NCBI GenBank assembly: GCA_946406115.1
Contig: OX291544.1
Coordinates: forward strand, 2,852,001-2,916,000
Reading direction: 5' to 3'
Source: Apoda limacodes
Lineage: Eukaryota > Arthropoda > Insecta > Lepidoptera > Limacodidae
DNA length: 64,000 bases
Under the pieces are notes generated by a model. The model was not told the origin of the DNA and ran no database searches. It saw nothing but the letters and a program-made list of their open reading frames with translations. A program made the translations under genes and the position numbers. Below, one piece after another: positions 1 to 10,963 of the stretch. Position 1 is the stretch's first letter. The number at the start of each line of letters is the position of its first letter.

Positions 1-157
1 CATTGGACAAGTTGTGAATTGCTCGAACAGCACGAATTGCTTGAACATCAGCGTGACCCCATAATAAAATACCGTGGGACATCACACTATGAAAGTAGCT
101 AAAGCAAACTATCTGAGATGTATCTTCGTCCGTGAGTTGGTGACTCTATTTAACTGC

Positions 158-471
158 GAATGCTGCAGAACTAAGTCTATTCGCCAATCCAGCTACATAT
201 GTGTGGCCCCATTGAAGCTTCACATATAAAGTGATATCTAGGAATACTGTGTCCTGTATACACTGGTTTTAACCTGCTGAAATTTAGGGTGAGAAATTAA
301 ATGCATTTGTTTGAATGCTGCAGAACTAAGTCTATTCGCCAATCCAGCTACATTTGTGTGGCCCCATTGAAGCTTCACATACAAAGTGATATCTAGGAAT
401 ACTGTGTCCTGTATACACTGGTTTTAACCTGGCTGACATTTAGGGTGAGAAATTAAATGCATTTGTTTTCT
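158..471. repeat. 155-bp direct tandem duplication
   Basis: Two adjacent near-identical copies start at 158 and 313, each beginning GAATGCTGCAGAACTAAGTC and ending near the AAATGCATTTGTTT stretch. They differ by only a few substitutions and single-base indels. A third, more diverged copy of the same sequence lies at about 20356-20545 in a receptor intron, so this is a dispersed family and not only a local duplication. No coding potential or terminal repeats were seen. Confidence 0.85.
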
Positions 472-1278
472 TACTATTTAACAACAAATTGTTAACATTG
501 AACATGCTGATGCTGCTATTGCTTCAAATCTTTGATCTGAATATTTATATGTCCCTGTTTGTCGACTACTTAAATTATTTGCATTGTCAGAAGTCAATTT
601 TGACATGAATTTTTATTAGTCGATGTTTATAAAAAATTTTAAACCGATAAGTTTTATACTGAATGTCAATTACGAGTCAAATATCTGTTAATGCTTGAAA
701 TTAATTATAAAAATGTTAATTTCCTGGTGTAAGTAAGTATTCCATTAAGTCGATTCTAGAAAATATCGTTTCGAAATACATAGCACAAAGTCAATATTTT
801 CTTATTTTCTTTCTCTGACAAGTCAACAATAAAAAAATAATCCTTCGCTCCCGATTTGATTTTAAAATTTGCGTGTTTCTTAATGTGTATTGATCACCTG
901 TACATCAAATACATTAACTTAACTACTGAGTAGTAGGACTAAAGTATCATGATAGTACATAATTAATATATATTATTATTTCATAACCAAGGCTTGTGGT
1001 CAAACAAGACTATATATTTAAAAAAAATGATTGCAAATGATTCTCCAAGTCTTGAAACGTAAAGAAAACACAAAATTTTCGATTTCGATTTTCGGACCTA
1101 TTCCAATAACTTCTCAAGGGAAGTTAATAATATAATATAATATTTGAATACACTGTGGTCCTGCACTGATATCACTGTCTATACATTTACATATTTGTGT
1201 GATTGTGACTATGCTGGTTAATAGTTGTATATAGAATATCCAGAGATCACTTAAACACGTCATTCAAGATCAGAAAAG
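472..1278. other. AT-rich region 3' of the receptor, no gene seen
   Basis: AT-rich sequence downstream of the receptor stop. On the minus strand a canonical AATAAA is present at about 612-617 and could end the receptor transcript, but one hexamer in AT-rich DNA is weak evidence. Nothing else was recognised. Confidence 0.4.
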
Positions 1279-1476
1279 TCAACGTTTGTAGTCGATGTGA
1301 CCGTGTCGGTGCAGCAAGTCGACGGAGAGTGCGTGCGCGGGCGCGGTGCGGCGCGACGAACGCGTCACGTGCGACAGCTGCGTCGTGTGCGCGCGCGTCT
1401 CGATGCCACGTGCTGGCAAGTGCGAGTGCGAGTGACCATGCGAGGGCGCTAGCCCGTTGTGCCGCATCGCATTCAT
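1279..1476 (-). CDS. GPCR, last coding exon (cytoplasmic C-terminal tail)
   Basis: Terminal coding exon of the minus-strand receptor. A pyrimidine-rich tract and CAG acceptor end at 1477; the exon opens in phase 0, matching the phase-0 end of the TM7 exon at 3302, and reads 65 codons to TGA at 1281-1279. The tail (residues 276-340 of the visible protein) has no membrane segment and is rich in His, Arg, Ser and Thr, with an HGHSHSH run and many possible Ser/Thr phosphorylation sites, as expected of a receptor tail contacting kinases and arrestin. The exon is much richer in G+C and CpG than its AT-rich surroundings, which supports coding. The join is inferred from splice signals and phase, not from a transcript. 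If the intron is not spliced, translation would instead run past 3302 to a TAG at 3230, giving a less protein-like tail. Confidence 0.72.
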   Translation of the reverse strand: MNAMRHNGLAPSHGHSHSHLPARGIETRAHTTQLSHVTRSSRRTAPAHALSVDLLHRHGHIDYKR

Positions 1477-1564
1477 CTGACCACACAAAAAATGCAAGTT
1501 GAAATGAGAAAATAACAGATCGTTATCAGTTTTCAGAAGTAATGCAGAAATTTTTTTAGTAATG

Positions 1565-1740
1565 CAGCTTTTGGATTTGAGGAGGACAGGCTTGGCTAGG
1601 GGGGGGGGGGGGGGGCAGACCTGATAGAAAATGTCATTTTAATATAGTGAACATGTTCATTTTGAGCAAATTCCTTCAGGTTATGGGCACCTAGGGGGGG
1701 GTAGCTACCCCCCCTGCCTGTACCTCGCTACGCCCATGAT
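1565..1740 (-). repeat. Interspersed-repeat remnant with G-tract and palindrome
   Basis: Contains a run of 17 G at 1599-1615 and, 75 bp on, a G8/C7 palindrome centred near 1705, followed by CTGCCTGTACCTCGCTACGC. The reverse complement of that last stretch (GCGTAGCGAGGTACAGG) is, as I recall, common at the edges of insect transposon remnants. No transposase was found. It lies in the receptor intron between the tail and TM7 exons. Confidence 0.4.
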
Positions 1741-2359
1741 TTTGTGGATTTGTATTAAACTGATTATAAATATATTTATATAAAACTAGGTTTGTGTGTA
1801 GACAAATATAAATTAAAACAATTAGGTACCTGCAAATAACATCTCTTATGTGGTTCGTGATAAAGCTCGTAATCACTTGATGAACCATCTGGTTTCTGTG
1901 CACATTGCCACTGAAAACATCACTTGCTTATAGTTTTAAACCATAAATATAATTTGCCACAAAGAAAAAGTTATTAATATGTCATCATAGAATTAAACAC
2001 AGTTATAGTATCAAAAAAAAATTGTTGCCAACAACAATAATATTACTGAACAGGAAAGGAAACTCACTAAAAATTTAAAACTACAGACTATCTGGCTTGC
2101 TATCTAAAATATTAACTGAAGAGAATGACACCAGGAATTGGTAACAACTAGTCAATTGAACAAACGGGCTTTCACCCAGTCTATTTTACTAAAGACCACA
2201 TCTATGCTATTTATCATATAAATTGACAGTAGATAGTTCATATTGTAAGAAATAAAAGACAATTAATCGAATGAAAAATACATTAGTGTAATAAAAAGCA
2301 TGTATTCTAAATTTGTTAGTAGAATACAGTAAAAAAACAAAGGAAGAAAGTTTTAAATT

Positions 2360-3125
2360 AAAAGAGGTGTAAGACCAGGAGATTTACTTGTCCTTAAAAC
2401 AATTTATGCCGTTCCTTCATAAATTTACGTCTTTGAATGTATTCAATTGGGACACAAAGGCCTCTAGATATTCAACAAACAAATTCACTTGAGGTTTGCA
2501 GATCGCTTAGCTCTCTTTGGTGAAACTGTTCAAGAACTAGATATAATGTTCCAAGCCCTAGATAGATACAGCCAAAGAATAGGACCACAAAAGAACACCA
2601 CCAAAAACAAAAAAAAAAATTATCCAAGGCAAAATGTAAGTCGATTATCCTTTGAAAAAAAAACAGCTATCATAATAAAAGGTCAGAAAAAAATATATAT
2701 AGCATAGAAAAAGTACTAGGACCACAATAAAATTATAAAAGGTAACTAACGTTTGAAACCTAAGAAAATAATGATGAACACTATTTTTTAACTTTTAAAT
2801 ATAAGCAAGCCAAACGGATATTTACCGAGAAAAGAAAGAAATCTTATCCTGCCAACACCCAATCGAAAGAAGTATCTTGAAACTAAGGAGAATAAATAAA
2901 ATAAAATAAATAATGACATACGCACTAAAACAGAACTAACGATTCACTTCAACATGCTTGTGTTATATAGGTAAATGAAAGTGGGTAGGCAACATATAGA
3001 TACCAGGACTTCAGATGGACGATACAAACAACGAAGTGATCTGATCCACTGGGTAGATGACCTAGAAAAACAGCTGGAAAGACCTGGCTAAATGTCGCCT
3101 AGAACAAATAAAAATTGGATAAGGC
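2360..3125 (+). mobile_element. Decayed RTE-type LINE fragment
   Basis: Several broken frames match the end of an RTE-clade reverse transcriptase. 2485-2600 reads LRFADRLALFGETVQELD, the position of the LRFADD catalytic block, but the second catalytic Asp is replaced by Arg. Then 2965-3110 reads MKVGRQHIDTRTSDGRYK...WVDDLEKQLERPG, matching the C-terminal 'GH.aR..DGRW...W.DDL' region of RTE proteins. Stops and frameshifts interrupt it, so it is long dead. It sits in a receptor intron in the opposite orientation. The clade call comes from motif memory. Confidence 0.72.
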
Positions 3126-3301
3126 CCTTCCATCTTCTTTTTATTAGCTTAACCATCCCTAACTGGGTCCATAAAAAAAATATAAACATCAATTCAACTA
3201 ATCCTGAATAATGATTTACACTTACAAAACTAGCGATAACAAACATGTAAGTGAGAAACAAAACTTGTATGGATAATAAAGCTTGAATAATAATTCACTA
3301 C

Positions 3302-3417
3302 CGTAAATTTTGTCTGTCGACAAACTCCTCGTCCACATAATAATTTTCTAGCCGACCTCTGAAAGTTTCTCGTCATAAGACAATAAACTATAGGATTTAT
3401 AGCTGAATTCGCATGAC
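3302..3417 (-). CDS. GPCR exon: TM7 and start of helix 8
   Basis: A TTTTG-CAG acceptor lies just above 3417. The exon starts with two bases that complete a Gly codon split with the exon at 4027, then gives 38 codons (residues 238-275). It holds the TM7 signature HANSAINPIVYCLMTRNF: the NPxxY motif is NPIVY at about residues 244-248, followed by a basic helix-8 stretch and a Cys-containing segment (KLLCGRGVC) that could be palmitoylated. A GT donor at 3301-3300 closes the exon in phase 0. NPxxY in this context is diagnostic of class A receptors, where it takes part in the activation switch. The donor (ACG|GTAGTG) is weak but leads in frame to the GC-rich tail exon. Confidence 0.93.
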
Positions 3418-4026
3418 CTGCAAAAGAAAAACGATGAAAAATTTGTTATTTAATCATAGTCATCACACTCAGCGCCATCTGACCGACCACCAAACGAAGC
3501 AAAGCTTTAACTGTGTATACCACAGCACATAGTTCGTCTCATAAATATGATGTAGCGCCCTTTTTAAAGTTAATTAAATATTATTGTTTTTATTGTAAAG
3601 GTGTACATTTTTGCAAAATAAATATTGTCGTATGTGGACATGGTTATTTATATTCGTACTCGTTGTGCCTCGCAATTTAATTCGAGCTTAAACTAAGAAA
3701 ATGTTTTAGGATATGAAAACTAATGTTAAACGAAATATTATTTAAATAAATAATAAGTTTTATTATTTTAATATGATTTCTGTTTAAGAAAAAGCCTCAA
3801 CCTAATGTGAAGTTAAAGGTAAAACGTTTACTGTAACCGTGAAAAATATATATTAAGTCATAATTATAAGAAATAAAACAAAAATTGCTACAGATATAGA
3901 TAAAGACACGTGACTCATATTATAGGCAGCTACATCAAATCAGAAAACGTATAAAAAATAGGCAGACTAAATAAAACGTACGCAAACATGAAACAAAAAA
4001 GAATAATAAATGTATTGAACACTTAC

Positions 4027-4195
4027 CTAAAAATAAAGCATAAGGTAAATAAATGCTCAAGTCTTTGGCATCGACCGTGTTCATGTCCAGCAAGAGCTGC
4101 ATGATGTTGTACGGCAGCCAGCACAGCGCGAACAGCACCGCCAGGAGCAGAAGTATCCACGCGACTCGCTTTCTTTCCTTCATCAGTCTTAAACC
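4027..4195 (-). CDS. GPCR exon: end of ICL3, TM6 and ECL3
   Basis: The acceptor TACAG ends at 4196 and the donor G|GTAAGT begins at 4026, a consensus match. The exon encodes 56 codons plus one base (residues 181-236). It opens with the basic ICL3 end (LMKERKRVAW), then the hydrophobic TM6 with the CWLPYN motif at about residues 205-210, the class A CWxP switch, then ECL3 (LLLDMNTVDAKDLS) and the start of TM7 (IYLPYALFL). CWxPYN is typical of peptide-binding receptors. The phase-1 end joins exactly to the TM7 exon. This exon alone is enough to identify the gene family. Confidence 0.95.
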
Positions 4196-4377
4196 CTGTA
4201 GATAATAATTAATGAAACGAATATAATTTCTAAAAAACTATTTACTTACCTGCATGAACCCGCAGTTAAGATCTAGTATTACTGTAGACTTTAACCTTGC
4301 TCATTGAACGGGTTATCCACACAAAATTATATTTATTAATACAGTCAATCAAAAAGATGATGAGAATGAGAAGCGCC

Positions 4378-4558
4378 CTGGCACGACGAACCCGGGGACG
4401 TCGGCGTCGTGTTTAGAAAGATGCCCTATTGGGGGAAGTCGTTGAGACCAATCTCCCTATACGGATAGCGAGACCGTCATATGGGTCCGGTAGTATGTGC
4501 CGAGGCCGCCTAACTATAGTTTAACGACCATGCCGAGGTCGATCGGGGGGATGAAACA
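4378..4558 (+). repeat. GC-rich dispersed repeat, short copy
   Basis: CGACGAACCCGGGGACGTCG and the 150 bp after it match, in inverted orientation, the block at about 25440-25620: the same order of CGACGTCCCCGGGTTCGTCG, TATCCGGATAGCGAGA, AACTATTGTTAGGCAGCCTC and CACGGCACGGTCG cognates. Two similar GC-rich segments 21 kb apart in the same gene indicate a transposed family, probably the non-coding or ORF1 part of a retroelement. Confidence 0.7.
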
Positions 4559-4684
4559 TACAAACTCATTAGCGTTAATATTAAGTCGACAGTTCTATGT
4601 TTTTACGTTAATGGCATGAAATTGATTTACATAACAAAAGTACACAGGAGATGTTTACGACAAGGGCAGATTAAGGGCATGACT

Positions 4685-5121
4685 TTTAGGGTTCCGTACA
4701 CAAAGGGTAATTAGCGGAACCCTATAACTAAGACTCTGCTGTCCGTCCGACCGTCCGTCTGTCACCAGGCTGTATCTCATAAACCGTGATAGTTAGACAG
4801 TTGAAATTTTCACAGAAGATGTATTTCTGTTGCCGCTATAATAACAAATACTAAAAAACAGAATAACATAAATATTTGAGGGGGCTCCCATACAACAAAC
4901 GTGATTTTTTTGCTCGATATTGATAACGGCAACAGGTAGACTCTTAAAATATTCACAGAATATTTAGTTATATAGTAACTTTAAAAATAAATAATTAAAT
5001 TAAAATGAAAAAAAATATTTAATGGGGGCTCCCATACAACAAACGTGATCTTTTTGCCGTTTTTATAGATAGTGGTGCGGAACCCTTCGTGCGCGAGTCC
5101 GACTAGCACTTGGCCAATTTT
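4685..5121 (-). repeat. Interspersed repeat family A, reverse copy
   Basis: Reverse-oriented copy of a family whose forward strand starts GGCCAAGTGCGAGTCGGAC, runs through a conserved TTTCAACTGTCTAACTATCA/CATGAGATACAGCC core and a GACGGACGGACG tract, and ends GGGTACGGAACCCTAAAA. It contains a partial internal duplication of the CTCCCATACAACAAACGTGA part (4886 and 5029). Other copies lie at 7254-7498, 61420-61714 and 62729-62945. No coding capacity was seen. Confidence 0.85.
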
Positions 5122-5337
5122 TAAGCTATTGTGATTGCATTTGCTTTCGTGCTGTCTCTTACTGTTTTGTTGAAAAAATCTTTTTGCTATCCTGCTATCA
5201 GTGTGACACGATAAATACAAATGCTCTTCTTCGTCCTTTCAAGTGTCTTTGTGCCTTTCAGCTCAGCTGGATTCTCCGTTGCGGCTTGATTGAGTAACGA
5301 ACATGGTTAACGAACAATCTTTTTAATTTATATTATT

Positions 5338-5604
5338 TTGGTCAGCCTTGCGGGTTATGAAATCACCCGACTGCTGAATCACGGGGCTTGGGTTTGATTC
5401 CCGCAACAGACAAACATTTATTATTTATGTTTGTCTTGAGACTGGGTGTATTCTATGTATACTATGAATGTATATATTTACAAAAAACAAAGTATATATA
5501 AATGTATTTGTATCCGTTCCCTGGTCCATAACACAAGCTTTCTTACTTTGGGACTAGACAGCACTGTGTATAATGTCCAAAAATTTTTTTTTATTATTAT
5601 TATT
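5338..5604 (+). mobile_element. tRNA-headed SINE
   Basis: The head has a pol III B-box (GGGTTTGATTCCC at 5390-5402) at the end of a tRNA-like stretch with a CGGGTTATGAAATCACCCG stem. The body contains GTTTGTCTTGAGACTGGGTG, and the copy ends in a (TTA)n tail near 5604. A tRNA-like head, unrelated body and simple-repeat tail define a SINE. Because of its context it is not a functional tRNA gene. Confidence 0.75.
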
Positions 5605-6420
5605 AGGTAGAGTACAATCTCTTTGCCAAATTTCTGCTCAATCGAATGCTCAGTTGACGAGTGATTGAGTGACAAGAAAACAATCCACATAACTTTCACA
5701 TTTATAATAATCATTGGTAGTAGGTATAGAAACAATAGTGCCAGTAACAATAACGTGTTAATTTATTAGTTAAGGTAACGTGTTAGTTTAAAGAAGGAGT
5801 TAATTCACATAACAAGAATCTGAAAAATGTTGTGCTTACCCATTCTACTTGTTTTATGCGTCTAAAATGTTCATTACAGATTACCTCGCTCGAGCAGCAT
5901 TATGAAGTTGATTTTTGACAATTATTTGTAATTTGACTGAGAGCGACATAGACATGTTATATATTTTTGAAAAGGTAATTTTTTATGAAATTCAAAAACA
6001 ATATTAAAATATAAATAAATATATATGAACTAATGTATTAGACATATTTTTAAAGAGAAACCTTCCTTTTTTGGTTACTTTTGACTTTTAAAAGACTTTT
6101 ATACCTTTCCTTTTATACCTTTCCTTTATCGGCTTTAATCGATTAAGTATATTACATCAAAGCAGACAAACGCAAAATTGTCTGCTGCTTCTGAGCATTT
6201 CTATGACTTTTAGCGGCAAACGCAACTCAGGTCAAAAACATAAAAAAAACTGAAAACACTTTGAGTACACATTTTTGCAGGTAATATAAAATATAAATAT
6301 TTTTGCATTATTTACGCAGTACTTACTACACGTGTATAGTTAACAAAAAATTGAATAATAAATTAAAAAAACTCATATTAACACAGCATGGTTGAAGATA
6401 AGTCAAAGAATTATTAAAGT

Positions 6421-6556
6421 TTTTATACCACTAAAGTGGCAAACAGGGCTACGCGTCGCCTGATAGTAAGCGGACACTGGAGCCTCGCGCGTTGCCAACC
6501 CTACAAAATCTAATAACTTCTTTCTTGAAGAACCCCATACTGTGGTCCTTAGAGAA
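6421..6556 (-). mobile_element. 3' end fragment of the main LINE family (family L)
   Basis: The reverse complement matches the last about 140 bp of the retrotransposon at 52879-56523: the GGTCCTTAGAG, GAAGAAAGAAGTTATTAGAT and GTTGGCAACGCGCGAGGCTC cognates, then CGTCTGATGG...GCCACTTTAGTGGTATAAAA. It is a 5'-truncated LINE insertion ending just short of the poly-A. Confidence 0.85.
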
Positions 6557-6594
6557 ACTACTGAAAATGATCAAATATTCCTCGCAGCATTTTT

Positions 6595-7050
6595 TTTGAA
6601 GTGATAACTACTTTAGCGGCTTTGTGCACTTTTTTGGTACGGGTTTAAACTCGCGTCAGGTCACGTGTCCTGATCGAAAATTCATAGAAGATTTGTAAGA
6701 CGTAACTCACGTCAGATTTATTTACATTAGGTTAGTTTTTGTAATGGGTAAAAAATTATAAACTCGCGTCAGACTGAAACCATAATGCCACGCCTATTAT
6801 AATTTTAAAATGAAAACGTCTTTAATGGCGTTGTGCACTTTTTTTGTCTTGGGTAAAACGTGTTAAACTCTATAGGACGAATAAAAAGTAAGAAGAAATT
6901 GGGTTGATGAAAAGATGAAAGTGCGGATTACACATGTTAAATTGTTAGATCCAGGTTGTATGTTTTAGAAGATAAAACATCAAAAAAGGACAATTAATAG
7001 AAAATTCGTACGACTCTCGCGTCAGATTTATTTACATTAGGTTAGTTTTT
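6595..7050 (+). repeat. Two copies of a MITE-like repeat (family B)
   Basis: CTTTAGCGGC(T/G)TTGTGCACTTTTTT followed by GGGT(T/A)AAA...AAACTCGCGTCAG occurs at about 6610-6660 and again, diverged, at 6820-6870, each followed by sequence with TTACATTAGGTTAGTTTTT. Further copies are at 10105-10195 (reverse) and 49085-49205 (forward). It is non-coding and dispersed, most likely a non-autonomous DNA transposon; terminal repeats were not resolved. Confidence 0.65.
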
Positions 7051-7253
7051 TATTTTTAGTATATGCCGATTATGAGTAGTATAGGGAGGTTGGATATGGG
7101 ATTTTAATTCTATGACAGATTGAGATGTCAAATATACTACGTCAAAAAAGTAAATAAACAAACATTATTATTTATAATAATGAAAGTGATTACATATGTT
7201 AAAATGCGATAGAATACGATATAACTAAATTTTCTGTAAATATTTTTAGCGTC

Positions 7254-7498
7254 TCCCTGTTGCCGTTGTCAATATCGAGCAAAAAAATCACGTTTGTTGT
7301 ATAGCAACGCCCTTTAATATTTATTTTATTATGTTTTTCAGTATTTGTTGTTACAGCAGCAACAGAAATACATCTTCTGTGTCAATTTCAACTGTCTAAC
7401 TATCACGGTTCATGAGATACAGCCTGGTGACAGACGGACGGACGGACAAGGGAGTCTTAGTAATAAAGTCCCGTTTTTTACCCTTTGGATAGAGAACT
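7254..7498 (+). repeat. Interspersed repeat family A, forward copy
   Basis: Shares with 4685-5121 the AATCACGTTTGTTGTAT, ATTTGTTGTTACAGCAGCAA, TTTCAACTGTCTAACTATCA and CATGAGATACAGCCTGG(T)GACAGACGG blocks and ends TTTTTTACCCTTTGG. The first about 50 bp of the family are missing. Confidence 0.85.
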
Positions 7499-7877
7499 TT
7501 AAAAATAACGTGTTTTGGTATTTTTCGAAATTTAACCCCTAAGTGGGTAAAAAGGAATGGCCAAGTTTGTCTGAGATAAAACATTTCTATGGTTAAGGTA
7601 CTTCAACTTTAAGTATATGCTTTTCATCAGAAATAATAAACACAGAATTTCGCCGATTCAAATTCCAACCGCTATGGGAATAAAAAGTGTTTTTGTTAAA
7701 TTTTGTATGGTATTATAAATTATTATTTTTACAGTTAAATTTACACAAAACTTGGCATCAGTCCTTGCTAACACAAATACCTAAATCTAAATCACGAATT
7801 TCGGCATTTTTTCAAATTCAGCCAATATTTTTATCAATTTTTATCATATTTTATATTAATGTTAGTATTCGGTATAA

Positions 7878-8010
7878 TTCCTTCCACGAACGCTTGGGTT
7901 GTGGAAATGTGGAATGAGCTCCTTGCCAAGGTTTTCTCTAAGGACTACAATATTGGATTCTTCAAGAAAGAAGTTATTAGATTTTTGAAGGGTCGGCAAC
8001 GCACTTGGCG
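7878..8010 (+). mobile_element. Family L LINE fragment (3' coding end)
   Basis: Matches 56278-56400 of the best copy: TTCCACGAACGCTTGGGTTG, the GAGCTCC(T)TGCCAAGGTTTT stretch, and the end of the ORF (FSKDYNIGFFKKEVIRFLKG RQR). It is cut at both ends; the poly-A end is absent, so later deletion or recombination removed it. Confidence 0.85.
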
Positions 8011-8924
8011 CAAAATGAAAAAAGGCTTAATATGCAATGCTTGGTGATTCCTACATATTTGGACTTTTAGAGTAGAGATCATGGGTTCATGGGGTCCACT
8101 AGCTCAGCGTTTTTTCAAAGATCTGTCGATACGCTTCCATTTCAAATGACCGAATTAAATTTACCTAATACTCAATATTAATGCTCTTACACACTAATTA
8201 AAACACATATTTAGGTGTTTTTAAAAATTAACCAAGGGGTAAACATGCTTTTGCAACACAATGAATGAAGTAAGTGTTTTCGGGTAAAAATTTGACCCCA
8301 AAGGGGAGAAACTGGATGGCAAAATGTATAATGTGTAGAAGTAATTTTTTTTTGTATTCAATTTACTTGGAACATCACGTTCGTATATGATTCTCAACAC
8401 ACTTAATAAACTATGTGTTTTGAATTTTCTGAAAATTCAAGCCGTTATTTGAAAAAGGTGAAGAGATTTCGTATTGGAAAAAAATTTTTTTGGTTAAATT
8501 TACTTATTAACTTCGTAGGTTTTCATGCTATTCAACAAAATTAATGCGAATTTTTTTTTCAGGTTTTTTTTTAATTTTAACGCCTAAGGTAAAAAATCAC
8601 CAAGTCCAAGTTGCTACGTACTTTGTACTTTGTACTTTGTAGTCTTCGTTAAAGATTTAAACCCCTAAGAGTGTGAGCCGCTCGTAGATGCGTAGTAATA
8701 ATAACTGGACGCTCAAACGTTTGGGAATTGTTTTAAACATGGTGAAAAACAACTTGATATGGAATATTTCATAGAGAGAGAATTTTTGCAAAATTTACTC
8801 CTAAGAGCGTAAAAGAGCGAGGTAAATTTTATATTGATTGTCTTATGCTCATATTACTCATAAATTATAAATTCCGATGGGGGGCTTATTAAACTATAGG
8901 TTTTGTAGGCACTTCAAGATCCAA

Positions 8925-8957
8925 ACTAAGGAAGTTAAGCCGCGGGCGAAAAGCTGG
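8925..8957 (+). mobile_element. Helitron 3' end
   Basis: GCCGCGGGCGAAAAGCTGG followed by T fits the 3' end of lepidopteran Lep1-type Helitrons (a GC-rich stem, then CTRR, inserted before T). The 5' part is not recognisable, so only the terminus is called. Confidence 0.5.
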
Positions 8958-9544
8958 TTAATAATAAATATATATATATATAAATATAAATAGGTACTGT
9001 TTATAAATTCTTACGACAGGAACAGTATAATCTGGGCCAAAATGTAGTTCAAAGTTTATTTGAAAATTTAATGATTTTGATGTTGGGTGCACAACATTTA
9101 GTGTAATAAATTTGAAGATATATACGACAGAGGTATTTTAACAAAAGTTGATTAAAAGTTTGTATGAAACGATTATGAGGTTATCGGCATGAAGTTTGAC
9201 ATAAAACTTGAATATTTATTATTAAAAAATACTGTCATAAGATTTATTAACACAGGGACGGACTAGAGACCAAAAAATTGTTGATAGTTATATAAAGAAA
9301 TATTTTTTTTAAATAAATGATTATGGGTTACATAATCTGGCTGATTTTTTTAATTAAAATATTAGTGTTTTTAAAGTGTTTTTAGTAGGACCATCTGGGG
9401 TCAAGCCAGGTCAAAGTTGAATCTTTGCCGAGAAATCGGTAAAAATACATATAAAACATAAAAGCCAAATATAGAACCTGCGCCTTTTTGAAGTATATAT
9501 TTACAATATACGCATTACGTCACGGTTTTTCATTCTTCGAAGAG

Positions 9545-9724
9545 GTAATCAGTGGCTGGATACACACCCACAACACAATATGCCTTCACAAGTAATCAGT
9601 GGCTCGATACACACACACACACCACAATGTGCCCCTATAGCGATACAAACCCACAACACAATGTGCCCCCACAAGTAATCAGTGGCTGGATACACACAAA
9701 CAACACAATGTGCCCCCAAAAGTA
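9545..9724. repeat. Minisatellite of about 48 bp, 3-4 units
   Basis: Units begin AGTAATCAGTGGCT(G/C)GATACACAC and end CAACACAATGTGCCCCCAC, repeated at about 9545, 9591 and 9671 with one shortened unit between. It lies about 140 bp from the donor side of the TM5/ICL3 exon, inside the following intron. Confidence 0.8.
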
Positions 9725-9866
9725 AGTCTTGTTAAACCAAGCCAATTCAAAAAAAAAATGCAATTGCTGATTGTGATTGTATTGCATTTGTAATTGAATA
9801 GATTGTTATAATTGACATTTGATAATTAAGAATTAAAAAAATACAGACAAATAAAAGTAGACATAC

Positions 9867-9964
9867 CTGTTGCATACTAAAATTTCCCTCGTCAATATCA
9901 AAAGGCGGTCTGACAGAACACAGCGTCCTGCCCATGAACGCGTACGAGAGTATCGTTATAGATC
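9867..9964 (-). CDS. GPCR exon: cytoplasmic end of TM5 and ICL3
   Basis: A 98-bp exon between a TATAG acceptor (ending 9965) and a CAG|GTATGT donor (9866). It begins with two bases completing a Gly codon split with the exon at 26966 and ends in phase 0, which fits both neighbours. It encodes SITILSYAFMGRTL, the intracellular half of TM5 with its conserved Tyr, then the third intracellular loop (CSVRPPFDIDEGNFSMQQ), covering residues 149-180. ICL3 contacts the G protein in this family. The exon is short and was recognised only because phase and topology fit between the TM5 and TM6 exons. Confidence 0.85.
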
Positions 9965-10104
9965 CTATAACAAAATAATATAGGGTAAATTAAAAAAGTA
10001 TGTATCTTACAATAAAAAGGATAACAATTAACATAAGAAATTGTCAACTAACGTTCAACGTTGGAAAATAAAAACACAGCCAGACGAAGATATATATAAT
10101 ACGG

Positions 10105-10195
10105 TACCATACTGTACGTGTCCTGACGCGAGTTTAACATTTTTTACCCATCACAAAAAAAGTGCACAACGCCGCTAAAGAAGTTTTCACGTCCA
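10105..10195 (-). repeat. Family B MITE-like repeat, reverse copy
   Basis: The reverse complement has CTTTAGCGGCGTTGTGCAC, then TGGGTAAAAAATGTTAAACT and CGCGTCAGGACACGT, the same order as at 6610 and 49110. It sits about 140 bp upstream of the TM5/ICL3 exon. Confidence 0.7.
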
Positions 10196-10963
10196 AAAAA
10201 TATCCTATAAATTGTATACAATCTCTCCACTCTTTCATGTCCCACCCTTATCACCTCTCTTACGCTTATATAATCTGTGCCTGAACTGACGTTTTTTGTA
10301 TTTATTGGCATTTTTTTCTTGTCTGGTTGTGTCTGGATTAAGTCAAACCTACCAAAGTGTTCAAATAAGCGTGTGGGTCTATGATGCGTATTACCAGACA
10401 CTCATTGTCTGTGCTAGACCACTCTGTAACTTTTATATATAGTCAGCAAGCTGTATATCAACACAGACATTATCTATATTGATAAACAATAAGTATGCTC
10501 TTCAATATACAAGTGTACAGTAGTTTTTGTGAATTTTGTAGGTTAAATAAATAAGGTTAAAGTAAGACGAGGCAAGTACAAATAATAATCATAAGACGGT
10601 ACAGTGTTTATATGCTTTAGACAAGAAATATGTTCACCAATTAAAAAAGGCTTAACAAAAAATCGAATAAATAAAGTTTAAAGTTTAAATCTTTATTTAT
10701 TTTTTTGCATTTTTAAGATTATTTACTTTTATATTTTTACATAATTCCATTTTCTTTAGTTAAGCCTTTTTTTCTTACGATAGAGGTTGATTGAACGCCT
10801 ATTTCCTTTGACCTTTAATAACACATTATTATCGAGATTGTCAAAGTAAGCCTTTGCTGGGTAAATAAAGTTTAAAAGGACGAGCTTTGAGGTCAGACTG
10901 TCAATGGTTCTTAGCGACTGAGACTTTTATTTACTTAAAATCAAGAAACAGAAATTATTTTAA

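Noticed and set aside
1247..1486. 79-codon Ala/Arg-rich minus-strand frame
   Set aside because: It overlaps the receptor tail exon in another phase; the splice acceptor and phase match support the His-rich frame instead.
3230..3301. Receptor ending at TAG 3230 by reading through the TM7 exon
   Set aside because: The residues after the GTAGTG donor look like translated intron (SSFIIHTSFVSHLHVCYR), and an in-phase, GC-rich tail exon with a good acceptor exists downstream. Kept only as a possible alternative form.
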